Origin: Mucilaginibacter conchicola
Lineage (GTDB): Bacteria > Bacteroidota > Bacteroidia > Sphingobacteriales > Sphingobacteriaceae
Assembly: GCF_003432115.1 (NCBI RefSeq)
Contig: NZ_QWDC01000004.1
Location: 332,709-396,708, forward strand
DNA: 64,000 nt
Direction: 5' to 3'
The position numbers and the translations under genes are program-made. The notes under the pieces are model-generated. The model was not told where the DNA came from. It made no database searches and saw only the letters and a list, made by a program, of their open reading frames with translations. Shown one piece after another: positions 16,505 to 23,696 of the stretch. Positions within the stretch are counted from its first letter, which is position 1. Each line of letters opens with the position of its first letter.

Positions 16505-18982
16505 ATGAGTTACGACCCGTTTGATTTTAAGAATACAATGCCTTCTATTAATGAAGATTCCGAATTTTTCCCGCTGATGTCATCAGAGGATGAAGAGGAA
16601 ATGAATAATGAGCAGGTACCTGATATAGTTTCTATCCTTCCGCTGCGCAATACGGTGCTTTTCCCGGGCGTGGTTATCCCTATCACCGTTGGCAGGGATA
16701 AATCTATCAAACTCATTCGCGATGCTAACAAAGGTAACCGTCTTATCGGCGTGGTTGCCCAGCAGGATGTGAATGTTGAAGACCCTGCGTTTGAGCAACT
16801 GCACAAAACAGGTACAGTAGCCCTCATCATAAAAATGCTGCAAATGCCCGATGGTAACACCACCGTTATCTTGCAAGGTAAAAAGCGTTTCAGGTTAGGA
16901 GAGGAGATACAAAGCGACCCTTACATAAAAGCTACCATTGAGCCTTTTAAAGAGGTAAAACCAAAAGAAGATAAAGAGTTTAAAGCCTTGTCGGCATCTA
17001 TTAAAGACATGGCCATGAGCATTATCCAGTTGTCGCCCAACATCCCGAGCGAAGCTGGTATTGCCATCAGGAATATCGAGAGCACATCGTTTTTGATCAA
17101 CTTTATTGCATCAAACATGAATGCCGATGTACCGGCCAAGCAGAAGCTGCTGGAAACCCTGAGCCTGCGCGACAGGATGAATGCTGTATTAGAGCATTTA
17201 ACGCTTGATCTGCAGATGTTGGAACTGAAAAATCAGATCCAAACCAAAGTACGCGTTGACCTGGATAAGCAACAGCGCGATTATTTCCTTAATCAGCAAT
17301 TGAAAACTATCCAGGAAGAGCTTGGCGGTTCAACCCCCGACCTTGAACTGGATAACCTGCGCCAGCGTGCCCTTAAAAAGAAATGGCCTGCCGAGGTAAA
17401 AACTCATTTCAGTAAAGAGCTGGAGAAACTGGGCCGAACCAACCCCGCCGCGGCAGATTATTCGGTACAGATAAACTATCTGGAGTTATTGCTCGATCTG
17501 CCATGGAACGAGTTCACCAAAGATAACTTTGATTTGAAGCGTGCGCAGAAAATACTGGATAAAGACCATTTTGGTTTGGATAAAGTAAAGCAGCGCATCA
17601 TCGAATATCTGGCGGTGCTGAAGCTTAAACACAACATGAAAGCGCCTATCCTTTGTTTGGTTGGCCCTCCGGGTGTTGGTAAAACGTCACTGGGTAAATC
17701 AATTGCGAAGGCTTTAGGGCGTAAATATGTGCGTATGGCGCTTGGCGGCGTGCGCGATGAGGCCGAGATACGTGGCCACCGTAAAACATACATCGGCGCT
17801 ATGCCGGGCCGAGTGATACAGTCGTTGAAGAAAGCCGGTGCTGCCAACCCTGTTTTTATTTTGGATGAGATTGATAAGGTAAGCAACGATTTCCGTGGCG
17901 ACCCTTCATCAGCCCTCTTAGAGGTGCTGGATCCCGAACAGAACAGCACTTTTTATGATAACTACGTGGAGATGGATTTCGACCTGTCTAACGTAATGTT
18001 CATCGCTACAGCAAACTCGCTGAGCAGCATACAGCCTGCTTTGTTAGATCGTATGGAGATCATTGAGGTGAACGGTTATACTATTGAGGAGAAAACCGAG
18101 ATAGCCAAACGCCACCTGGTACCCAAACAGCGCGAAGCACACGGTTTAACCAGCAAAGAGGTGAATATCAAAAACGATGTGCTGGAGAAGATCATTGAGG
18201 ATTATACCCGCGAGTCGGGCGTGCGCTCATTGGAGAAAAAGATAGGCTCTGTAGTACGTGGTGTTGCCAAAAGCATTGCCATGGAAGAGACTTACAATAC
18301 CCAGGTAAGCAAAAAAGATGTAGAGAAGATTCTGGGCGCTCCCATTTTCGACAAAGACCTTTACGAGAATAATGATACCGCAGGTGTGGTAACAGGCCTA
18401 GCCTGGACATCTGTTGGCGGCGATATATTGTTCATAGAAGCAAGTCTTAGTCCCGGTAACGGCAAACTGACGCTGACAGGTAGTTTAGGTGATGTGATGA
18501 AAGAATCTGTCACTATCGCCTTAGGTTACCTGCGTGCCCATGCTGCAGAGTTTGGTATCGAGTATAAATTATTTGAGCAATGGGATGTGCATGTACACGT
18601 GCCCGCGGGTGCAACACCTAAAGATGGCCCATCAGCAGGTATTACGATGTTGACGGCGCTGGTGTCGGCATTTACCCAACGCAAAGTAAAACCGCACCTG
18701 GCCATGACGGGCGAGATAACCCTGCGCGGCCGCGTGTTGCCTGTTGGCGGTATAAAAGAGAAAATCTTAGCCGCGAAACGTGCCAACATCAAAGAGATCA
18801 TCCTTTGCAGATCGAATCAGAAAGATATCCTCGAAATAAAAGAAGACTACATTAGAGATATGCAGTTCCACTACGTAACTGATATGGGCGATGTGATCAA
18901 GCTTGCCCTGTTGAACGAGAAGGTGAAAAACCCGATAGATTTAACAGTGAGGGAGAAACAACCGAGCCCCCCAACCCCCTGA
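16505..18982 (+). CDS. lon: Endopeptidase La (Lon protease)
   Basis: ATP-dependent cytoplasmic protease, 825 residues, that removes misfolded and regulatory proteins. The N-terminal substrate-binding domain starts near PDIVSILPLRNTVLFPG. The AAA+ module has Walker A GPPGVGKTS (387-395) and Walker B VFILDEIDKV. The proteolytic Ser-Lys pair is S710 (PKDGPSAG) and K751 (LPVGGIKEK). The N-terminal 45 residues are acidic and longer than in E. coli. The last residues, PSPPTP, and the TGA lie inside a GAGCCCC-type palindromic repeat (18964-18994), so the natural end was probably replaced by insertion. Terminator follows. Confidence 0.97.
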   Translation: MSYDPFDFKNTMPSINEDSEFFPLMSSEDEEEMNNEQVPDIVSILPLRNTVLFPGVVIPITVGRDKSIKLIRDANKGNRLIGVVAQQDVNVEDPAFEQLHKTGTVALIIKMLQMPDGNTTVILQGKKRFRLGEEIQSDPYIKATIEPFKEVKPKEDKEFKALSASIKDMAMSIIQLSPNIPSEAGIAIRNIESTSFLINFIASNMNADVPAKQKLLETLSLRDRMNAVLEHLTLDLQMLELKNQIQTKVRVDLDKQQRDYFLNQQLKTIQEELGGSTPDLELDNLRQRALKKKWPAEVKTHFSKELEKLGRTNPAAADYSVQINYLELLLDLPWNEFTKDNFDLKRAQKILDKDHFGLDKVKQRIIEYLAVLKLKHNMKAPILCLVGPPGVGKTSLGKSIAKALGRKYVRMALGGVRDEAEIRGHRKTYIGAMPGRVIQSLKKAGAANPVFILDEIDKVSNDFRGDPSSALLEVLDPEQNSTFYDNYVEMDFDLSNVMFIATANSLSSIQPALLDRMEIIEVNGYTIEEKTEIAKRHLVPKQREAHGLTSKEVNIKNDVLEKIIEDYTRESGVRSLEKKIGSVVRGVAKSIAMEETYNTQVSKKDVEKILGAPIFDKDLYENNDTAGVVTGLAWTSVGGDILFIEASLSPGNGKLTLTGSLGDVMKESVTIALGYLRAHAAEFGIEYKLFEQWDVHVHVPAGATPKDGPSAGITMLTALVSAFTQRKVKPHLAMTGEITLRGRVLPVGGIKEKILAAKRANIKEIILCRSNQKDILEIKEDYIRDMQFHYVTDMGDVIKLALLNEKVKNPIDLTVREKQPSPPTP

Positions 18983-18994
18983 AGGGGGAGCTTT
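18964..18994. repeat. GAGCCCC palindrome overlapping the 3' end of lon
   Basis: GAGCCCCCCAACCCCCTGAA and GGGGGAGC form a short hairpin of the type seen at 10748-10888. The lon stop codon TGA is part of it. Confidence 0.7.
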
Positions 18995-19000
18995 TGTAGA

Positions 19001-19037
19001 AATAAAAGAGCTACTTAAAAAGTAGCTCTTTTATTTT
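19001..19037 (+). terminator. Intrinsic terminator after lon
   Basis: Perfect 16-bp stem, AATAAAAGAGCTACTT and its reverse complement around AAAA, ending in TTTTATTTT. Confidence 0.8.
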
Positions 19038-19244
19038 AATAAATAAGGCTTGTCATGCTGAGGAACGAAGCATCTTTTCGCATTCATAACAGCTGAAAGC
19101 TTCTTCTCTGCCAGTGTGAATGATTAATATATTAATTTCCCATCCGTTAAAATATGTTAACTATGTTAAATAAAGTTAATTGATGTTATAGATTTATTCT
19201 TTTGGGTTATAATTGTGTTGAAAATCAAAACTTGTTTCACAATT

Positions 19245-19763
19245 ATGAGAATTATCAAAACCATCCCTCTGGTGTTATTTGCACTGTTCGTTTTATCGTT
19301 AACCAAAACCAATGCACAATCTATCCCCAAAAACACATTTAAACTTGATGTAGGTGCCGAGGCCCTGCGGCCGCTTAGTGCTGCAAATGATTTTTACGAT
19401 ATTGGAATTGGCGGTACTGCACGCTTAAATTATGGCCTTACTGATAAGTTGGCTGTTACTTTAACATCCGGTTATTATCATTTCAATTATAAGGGTTCCG
19501 GTAATTATAATTTGTACGATGTTAACATTATCCCGATAAAGGCCGGCTTAAAATATTTCCTTATCCCCAATGTATACGTAAACGGTGAAGCCGGGGTTGG
19601 CCTCGGAAGAACGCCCATAAATTATACAAAAACCATTATAAGTGGGGGCTTTGGCTGGGTATATAAAGGCCTGGATGTGGGCCTGAAGTATGAGAACAAC
19701 TTTGGCCGTTATGATGGGTTCAAAAACATAGGCTTACGTGTAGGCTATGGCTTTAAATTATAA
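19245..19763 (+). CDS. Small outer-membrane beta-barrel protein
   Basis: A 172-residue exported protein. ATG 19245 starts directly with a signal peptide (MRIIKTIPLVLFALFVLS...NAQS); the GTG 30 bases upstream is less likely. The mature part alternates polar and aromatic residues and ends in GLRVGYGFKL, a typical aromatic/hydrophobic barrel end. Motifs such as GGTARLNYGLTDKLAVTLTSGYYHF and VKAGLKYFL-like strands match the second barrel gene at 38969-39514, so they are paralogues. Function is unknown; small barrels of this type are usually called outer membrane beta-barrel or porin-family proteins. Confidence 0.75.
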   Translation: MRIIKTIPLVLFALFVLSLTKTNAQSIPKNTFKLDVGAEALRPLSAANDFYDIGIGGTARLNYGLTDKLAVTLTSGYYHFNYKGSGNYNLYDVNIIPIKAGLKYFLIPNVYVNGEAGVGLGRTPINYTKTIISGGFGWVYKGLDVGLKYENNFGRYDGFKNIGLRVGYGFKL

Positions 19764-19788
19764 AATCAATATCAGGTAAAATAAAAAG

Positions 19789-19816
19789 AGCAGGGAACAT
19801 CACCCTGCTTTTTTTT
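19789..19816 (+). terminator. Intrinsic terminator
   Basis: Stem AGCAGGG / CCCTGCT with a 7-base loop and eight T residues, after the beta-barrel gene. Confidence 0.85.
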
Positions 19817-19842
19817 ACATTAGTAATGAAATCCTCATCACA

Positions 19843-20391
19843 ATGAATAATAAATGCGCACTGTTGTTATGCCTGTTAATGTTAAGTGTTATAACAGGTT
19901 ATGCTCAGAGTAAAAGGCACAATGCTGATTATTATTTTCATTCGGCCGCCAAATATTTAGTCTCCCCGGGGGATGCAGTGACCGATAGCATAATTAAATC
20001 AAATATTGCTTTATATACAAAGGCTATTCAACTTGATCATAAATTTTATCAGGCTTACCGAAACAGATCAAGAGAATACTACCAATTGAAGCTATACGAT
20101 AAGGCGATTGCAGATCTGATCTCGGCTATCAGATATGCGAAACCCAAAGAGAAATGGTATTTATACGAAATGCGGGCCGATATTTATTATGAGATAAACA
20201 ATTTCAAAGCTGCGGTATATGATTTGGGCTTTGTAATATCGGTTGATGGAAATGTCGCCAGGGCATATTTAAAGAGGGCAAAAGCTTACTGGCAATTAAA
20301 TTTAAAAGATAAGGCTTGCAATGATTACAGTAAGGCTTTTAAAATGGATCCGTCTGTGGCTGATAACAAAGAATTTCTCATTTGTTATTGA
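19843..20391 (+). CDS. Secreted TPR-repeat protein
   Basis: A 182-residue exported protein with a signal peptide (about 1-21, ending GYAQS). It carries three to four TPR units (AIQLDHKFYQAYRNRSREYYQ, KLYDKAIADLISAIRYA, ARAYLKRAKAYWQLNLKDKA). In general design it resembles the TPR protein at 14334-14957 but the sequences are not close. A single C-terminal cysteine pair (C in DKACNDY and LICY) could form a disulfide. No enzymatic domain is seen. Confidence 0.7.
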   Translation: MNNKCALLLCLLMLSVITGYAQSKRHNADYYFHSAAKYLVSPGDAVTDSIIKSNIALYTKAIQLDHKFYQAYRNRSREYYQLKLYDKAIADLISAIRYAKPKEKWYLYEMRADIYYEINNFKAAVYDLGFVISVDGNVARAYLKRAKAYWQLNLKDKACNDYSKAFKMDPSVADNKEFLICY

Positions 20392-20476
20392 ACTTTCTGT
20401 TCTTAAAATCCAATAAAAAGCCAATAATAAAACAAAGTGATATTCTTACATTAGCAACTGCTATTAATCGCTTTTA

Positions 20477-21451
20477 ATGAAGAAATTTATTTTGCTTGCC
20501 GCTGTATGCCTGTTTGCTACAGCCGGTGTGTACGCGCAAAGTCGCTCTAAAGAAATTGGTTTCCAATCAGATAATGATTCCTTTTTGGCGCAGGGGTCTG
20601 ACCGTTATTATACCAACGGCTTTTTCCTGTTTTATCGTAAGGGCCTCAATATAGATACATCCGGTACAAACAAGCCTATAAAGCTGGCTAATGCTGTGTT
20701 TGGTTTAGAGCTGGGCCAAAAGATCTTCAACGCACGCTCGGGCAGATTGCCTAATGCCAGCTATGTAGATAGGCCTATTGCCGGTTATACCTATGTAGGC
20801 GCCTCGCTAAACCTGTTGGCTAAGGATGAATCGAACATCAAATTTACCGGCAGGGTAGGTGTTGTAGGCCCTGCGGCAGGTGGTTACCCTATCCAAAAAT
20901 TCATTCACAAAACATTCGGGTTTTACCAGCTCAATACCTGGCAGTACCAGATACAAAACGATGTGGAACTAAATTTAACTGCCGATGCAAATAAATTGCT
21001 GGCACGCGCATCATGGATAGATCTTACAGCATCCGGTTACGTTAACCTTGGTAACGGTTTTACAGGTGCAGGCGTTGGCCCAATGATACGCTTGGGCAAT
21101 TTTAACCAGTTGTTCCAGTCGGTAAGTACGCAGAGTACGGCCAGCCGGTTTGATAACAGCCGCCTGCTGCACAAACAAGAAATATTTTTCTACTACAAGC
21201 CAATGGCTAATGTAGTAGCCTATGATGCTACTATACAAGGAAGTTTATTCAGGGATCATCCGGTTGCCGGTACCGAAGAGATCACTTTAGATAAAAAGCC
21301 GTTCATCTTCAGCAACCAGTTCGGCGTAAGTTACGCCAGCAACCGCATAGTGCTTGATCTGGGTGTAGTGGTACAAACCCGCGATACCAAACAAATGGTG
21401 AAATCAACCCACCAGTGGGGATCTGTTGGGTTGATGTACCGATTTAATTAA
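20477..21451 (+). CDS. LpxR-like lipid A deacylase family outer-membrane protein
   Basis: A 324-residue outer-membrane barrel of the LpxR (DUF2219) family. After the signal peptide (about 1-20, GVYAQS) comes the family's N-terminal active-site region, SDNDSFLAQGSDRYYTNGF, with the conserved Asn-Asp and the DRYYTNG segment. A later histidine in FIHKTFGFYQLNTW fits the catalytic histidine region. The protein ends as a barrel should (WGSVGLMYRFN). LpxR removes the 3'-acyloxyacyl chains of lipid A in Salmonella; activity here is inferred only from the family. The stop overlaps the convergent arfB stop. Confidence 0.75.
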   Translation: MKKFILLAAVCLFATAGVYAQSRSKEIGFQSDNDSFLAQGSDRYYTNGFFLFYRKGLNIDTSGTNKPIKLANAVFGLELGQKIFNARSGRLPNASYVDRPIAGYTYVGASLNLLAKDESNIKFTGRVGVVGPAAGGYPIQKFIHKTFGFYQLNTWQYQIQNDVELNLTADANKLLARASWIDLTASGYVNLGNGFTGAGVGPMIRLGNFNQLFQSVSTQSTASRFDNSRLLHKQEIFFYYKPMANVVAYDATIQGSLFRDHPVAGTEEITLDKKPFIFSNQFGVSYASNRIVLDLGVVVQTRDTKQMVKSTHQWGSVGLMYRFN

Positions 21452-21858
21452 TCATCAAACGCACGGCGGCGATCGGCTTTCTTAGCTGAGTGCTTCTTTT
21501 TATCATCCACACGGGCCGCTTTTGCGGCCCTGCTCATTTTGGTAGGTTTACGCACCTTTCGCTTTTGCATAGCTTGTGTAAGCAGAACTATCAGGCGCTC
21601 AACGGCTATCTCTTTGTTCAGAAACTGGCTGCGCTCTTCATCGCAAACCACCTGCACCAAACCATCCTTATTAAACCGCGATTGCAGTTTTTCGCCCAGG
21701 ATGGTCTTCTCTTCATCGCTAAACAAAGCTGAATCATGGATAGAAAAAAGCAACTCAACCTTGGTTGATACCTTGTTAACATTTTGCCCGCCTTTGCCGC
21801 CACTGCGCGATGTTTTATATTGCACCTCTCGCTGCAGGTCTGCCTTGTTTAAGTTCAT
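21448..21858 (-). CDS. arfB: Alternative ribosome-rescue factor / peptidyl-tRNA hydrolase ArfB
   Basis: A 136-residue release-factor-like protein that frees ribosomes stalled without a stop codon. The GGQ hydrolysis motif is at 23-25 in SRSGGKGGQNVNKVSTKVEL, and the basic C-terminal tail (KSKK-like, with KKKHSAKKADRRR) that enters the empty mRNA channel is present. Length fits ArfB/YaeJ, and the codon-reading domain of RF1/RF2 is absent. The promoter box at 21864-21871 sits only 6 bases from the ATG, so the mRNA is almost leaderless. Confidence 0.93.
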   Translation of the reverse strand: MNLNKADLQREVQYKTSRSGGKGGQNVNKVSTKVELLFSIHDSALFSDEEKTILGEKLQSRFNKDGLVQVVCDEERSQFLNKEIAVERLIVLLTQAMQKRKVRKPTKMSRAAKAARVDDKKKHSAKKADRRRAFDD

Positions 21859-21863
21859 GATAG

Positions 21864-21871
21864 CAAAGGTA
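21864..21871 (-). promoter_or_regulatory. -7 promoter box of arfB
   Basis: On the minus strand TACCTTTG then C. Its end is 5 bases from the arfB ATG (21858), predicting transcription to start at or within a few bases of the start codon. Confidence 0.55.
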
Positions 21872-21879
21872 ATTAATCA

Positions 21880-21952
21880 AACCGAGCTGCAAACTGCCAA
21901 CCGGCTACTGCAAACTAATCAACAACTGCAAACTATAAACTGCAAACTGAAA
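21880..21952. repeat. CTGCAAACT-type short tandem repeat
   Basis: CTGCAAACT occurs four times, separated by 6-20 bases of similar A-rich sequence, with further partial units. It fills the divergent gap between arfB and cmk. It may reflect slippage or an intergenic repeat; it leaves little room for other control sites. Confidence 0.6.
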
Positions 21953-21956
21953 ACCG

Positions 21957-21964
21957 TATCTTCG
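21957..21964 (+). promoter_or_regulatory. -7 promoter box of cmk
   Basis: TATCTTCG, one change from TAnnTTTG, ending 7 bases before the cmk ATG. It predicts a very short or absent 5' leader. Confidence 0.45.
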
Positions 21965-21971
21965 CTGTACG

Positions 21972-22646
21972 ATGAGCAAGAATATTGTAGTGGCCATTGA
22001 TGGCTATTCGTCATGCGGGAAAAGTACTTTGGCTAAGGCATTGGCTAAAAAGCTGCACTATATATATGTTGATAGCGGCGCAATGTATCGCGCTGTAGCC
22101 CTTTATTTTTTGCGCAATAATGTGGATACTCAAAACCACGAGCAGATAGAAGAGGCCCTAAAAAATATTCATCTCAATTTCCACTCCCGCGATTACGAAA
22201 CCCACATCACCCTTAACGAAGAGGAAGTATCTGAAGAGATCCGCCAGATGCCTGTATCAGAAAAAGTGAGCGAGGTATCGGCTTTGAAAGAAGTACGCCG
22301 CGAAATGGTGAAACAGCAGCAGCGTATGGGCAAGTCCAAAAACATTGTAATGGATGGCCGCGATATAGGCACTGCCGTGTTCCCTGATGCATCCCTCAAA
22401 ATATTCATGACAGCAGACCCGGCCGTACGCGCCAAACGCCGCTACGACGAGATCCACGCCAAGAACCCCGACATCACCTTAGAAGAGATCTTCGAGAATA
22501 TTGCCCACCGCGATTACCAGGATACCACCCGTGCCGAAAGCCCGCTGGTACGCGCCCAGGATGCCATTATACTGGATAATACCGATCTGACGCCTGAGCA
22601 GCAGCTACAGTTTGCACTGGATAGGGTGGAAAGTTTGAATCGTTGA
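21972..22646 (+). CDS. cmk: (d)CMP kinase
   Basis: Cytidylate kinase of 224 residues; phosphorylates CMP and dCMP with ATP. The P-loop is GYSSCGKST (about residues 10-18), the common Bacteroidota variant. YVDSGAMYRAVALYF follows, as do VMDGRDIGTAVFPDA and the lid arginines in VRAKRRYDE and RDYQDTTRAESPL. Length is normal. The dCMP deaminase gene is about 0.5 kb downstream on the other strand; a GIY-YIG mobile unit separates them. Confidence 0.96.
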   Translation: MSKNIVVAIDGYSSCGKSTLAKALAKKLHYIYVDSGAMYRAVALYFLRNNVDTQNHEQIEEALKNIHLNFHSRDYETHITLNEEEVSEEIRQMPVSEKVSEVSALKEVRREMVKQQQRMGKSKNIVMDGRDIGTAVFPDASLKIFMTADPAVRAKRRYDEIHAKNPDITLEEIFENIAHRDYQDTTRAESPLVRAQDAIILDNTDLTPEQQLQFALDRVESLNR

Positions 22647-22649
22647 TTC

Positions 22650-22690
22650 GTCATTGAGTCATTTCGCTGCGCTGTCATTGGGTCATTGGA
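22650..22690. repeat. TCATTGAGTCATT repeat, left copy
   Basis: TCATTGAGTCATTTCGCTGC followed by GCTGTCATTGGGTCATTGGA. A close copy in the same orientation lies at 23613-23690. The two enclose the GIY-YIG unit and the dCMP deaminase gene. Confidence 0.75.
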
Positions 22691-22709
22691 TAAAGTGTTA
22701 CCTAAATCA

Positions 22710-23129
22710 TGTCATTTCGAACGAGCGTAGCGAGGAGAAATCTTCTACGCTAAGTGCTTACGGAGGAAAGGCAACTAACCATTCACTTCATCATTCAAAA
22801 ACCTCCACTCAGGATTGTTAGAATTGATCAACGCGTATTTTTTTTCGCGTCGCCATTTCTTTATCTCTTTCTCGCGTTCAATAGCGTGTTCAATATTTGA
22901 GAAATGCTCGTAGTGAACTAAATAATGGCAGTAGTATTTTGCTGTGAAAGACTTGCCGTTTCCTTTGCCTTCGCGATGCTCGAATAATCTTCTGCTTAAA
23001 TCATTGGTAACACCAATGTACAACACAGTGTTTTCGTAATTGGTGGTGATGTAAACATAGTAATTGTAATTCCACATAGTTACTTATCGCTTTCAGAAGA
23101 TTTCTCCTCGTACCTCGTTCGAAATGACA
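22710..23129. mobile_element. Putative GIY-YIG mobile unit bounded by inverted repeats
   Basis: The left terminus (22710-22746) starts TGTCATTTCGAACGAGC and ends GGAGAAATCTTCT. The right terminus (23095-23129) is its inverted copy with a 2-base deletion and three changes at the centre. A single small gene (GIY-YIG nuclease) lies between. The same terminal sequence forms both arms of the 100-bp gene-free palindrome at 45458-45557, and an isolated end is seen at 53057-53070. No clear target-site duplication is visible. Treating the unit as mobile is inference from the inverted repeats, the nuclease gene and the derivatives. Confidence 0.55.
22775..23077 (-). CDS. GIY-YIG nuclease family protein
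   Basis: A 100-residue single-domain GIY-YIG nuclease (YhbQ/UvrC-N-like fold). The family core is present: YYVYI (Y7, Y9) for GIY, LYIGVTNDLSRR (Y20, G22, R29/R30) for YIG, H34, the catalytic glutamate probably E69 in AIEREKEIKKW, and the late asparagine in INSNNPEW. No other domain is attached, so it is not UvrC. Members of this subgroup occur in many copies in Bacteroidota genomes. It lies inside a pair of 35-37-bp inverted repeats, which suggests it may serve that element rather than the cell. Confidence 0.88.
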   Translation of the reverse strand: MWNYNYYVYITTNYENTVLYIGVTNDLSRRLFEHREGKGNGKSFTAKYYCHYLVHYEHFSNIEHAIEREKEIKKWRREKKYALINSNNPEWRFLNDEVNG

Positions 23130-23152
23130 ATTAGATAATATCAGGCAAATAT

Positions 23153-23608
23153 TTACTCCCCCTTAAACTGCACAGCCTTCACGCCAAACTTGTTTAAAAA
23201 ATCAACGCCTTCATCGCTGGCGAGCCCTTTGTATTGGGCGTATGATTTATCAAAGAAAACATGTTTGATACCTGCAGAGAATATCAGCCTTGCGCATGGC
23301 AAACATGGCGACAGTGTGGTGTACAGCGTAGCACCTTCCAAATTAGCACCGTTTTTAACGGCGTAAAGGATAGCATTTTCTTCGGCATGCAGGGCAAGGG
23401 AGCAACTGCCTTTTGAGTCGCGGGCGCAGCCTGTATCGGGCCATTCCTCGTCGCAGTTGTGGGTGCCTGCAGGGGGGCCGTTATACCCGATAGAAATAAT
23501 GCGGGTATCTTTAGCTAAAACGGCACCGACCTGTGCCTTAACGCAATGTGAGCGTTGGGCCAGGTCGGTTGCCAGATTCATAAAAATATGTTCGAAACTG
23601 GGTTTCAT
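23153..23608 (-). CDS. dCMP deaminase family protein
   Basis: Deoxycytidylate or cytidine/deoxycytidylate deaminase of 151 residues; makes dUMP for thymidylate synthesis. Zinc ligands and catalytic residue are in LALHAEENAIL (His and Glu) and LSPCLPCARLI (two Cys). Extra cysteines in HNCDEEWPDTGCARDSKGSC match the structural second zinc site of bacterial and ComEB-type deaminases. ATG 23608 (MKPSFEHIF) is preferred; the ATG at 23617 lies within the TCATTGAGTCATT repeat. No competence genes are adjacent. Confidence 0.9.
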   Translation of the reverse strand: MKPSFEHIFMNLATDLAQRSHCVKAQVGAVLAKDTRIISIGYNGPPAGTHNCDEEWPDTGCARDSKGSCSLALHAEENAILYAVKNGANLEGATLYTTLSPCLPCARLIFSAGIKHVFFDKSYAQYKGLASDEGVDFLNKFGVKAVQFKGE

Positions 23609-23612
23609 GTTG

Positions 23613-23690
23613 TTCATTGAGTCATTCGCTTCGCTGCCATTGGGTCATTAGATTTGAATAATGACTCAATGACCTAATGACTCAATGACA
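23613..23690. repeat. TCATTGAGTCATT repeat, right copy with tandem inverted units
   Basis: Same-orientation copy of 22650-22690, followed by AATGACTCAATGAC twice in inverted orientation. The sequence can fold as one long hairpin between the dCMP deaminase start and the end of the sugar permease gene. Confidence 0.75.
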
Positions 23691-23696
23691 AAATTC

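Noticed and set aside
21880..21952. CRISPR-like array upstream of cmk
   Set aside because: Repeat units are only 9 bases with irregular, similar spacers and no cas genes anywhere in the window.
22775..23077. UvrC or another excinuclease subunit
   Set aside because: Only the GIY-YIG domain is present in 100 residues; the UvrB-binding, RNase H-like and HhH parts of UvrC are absent.
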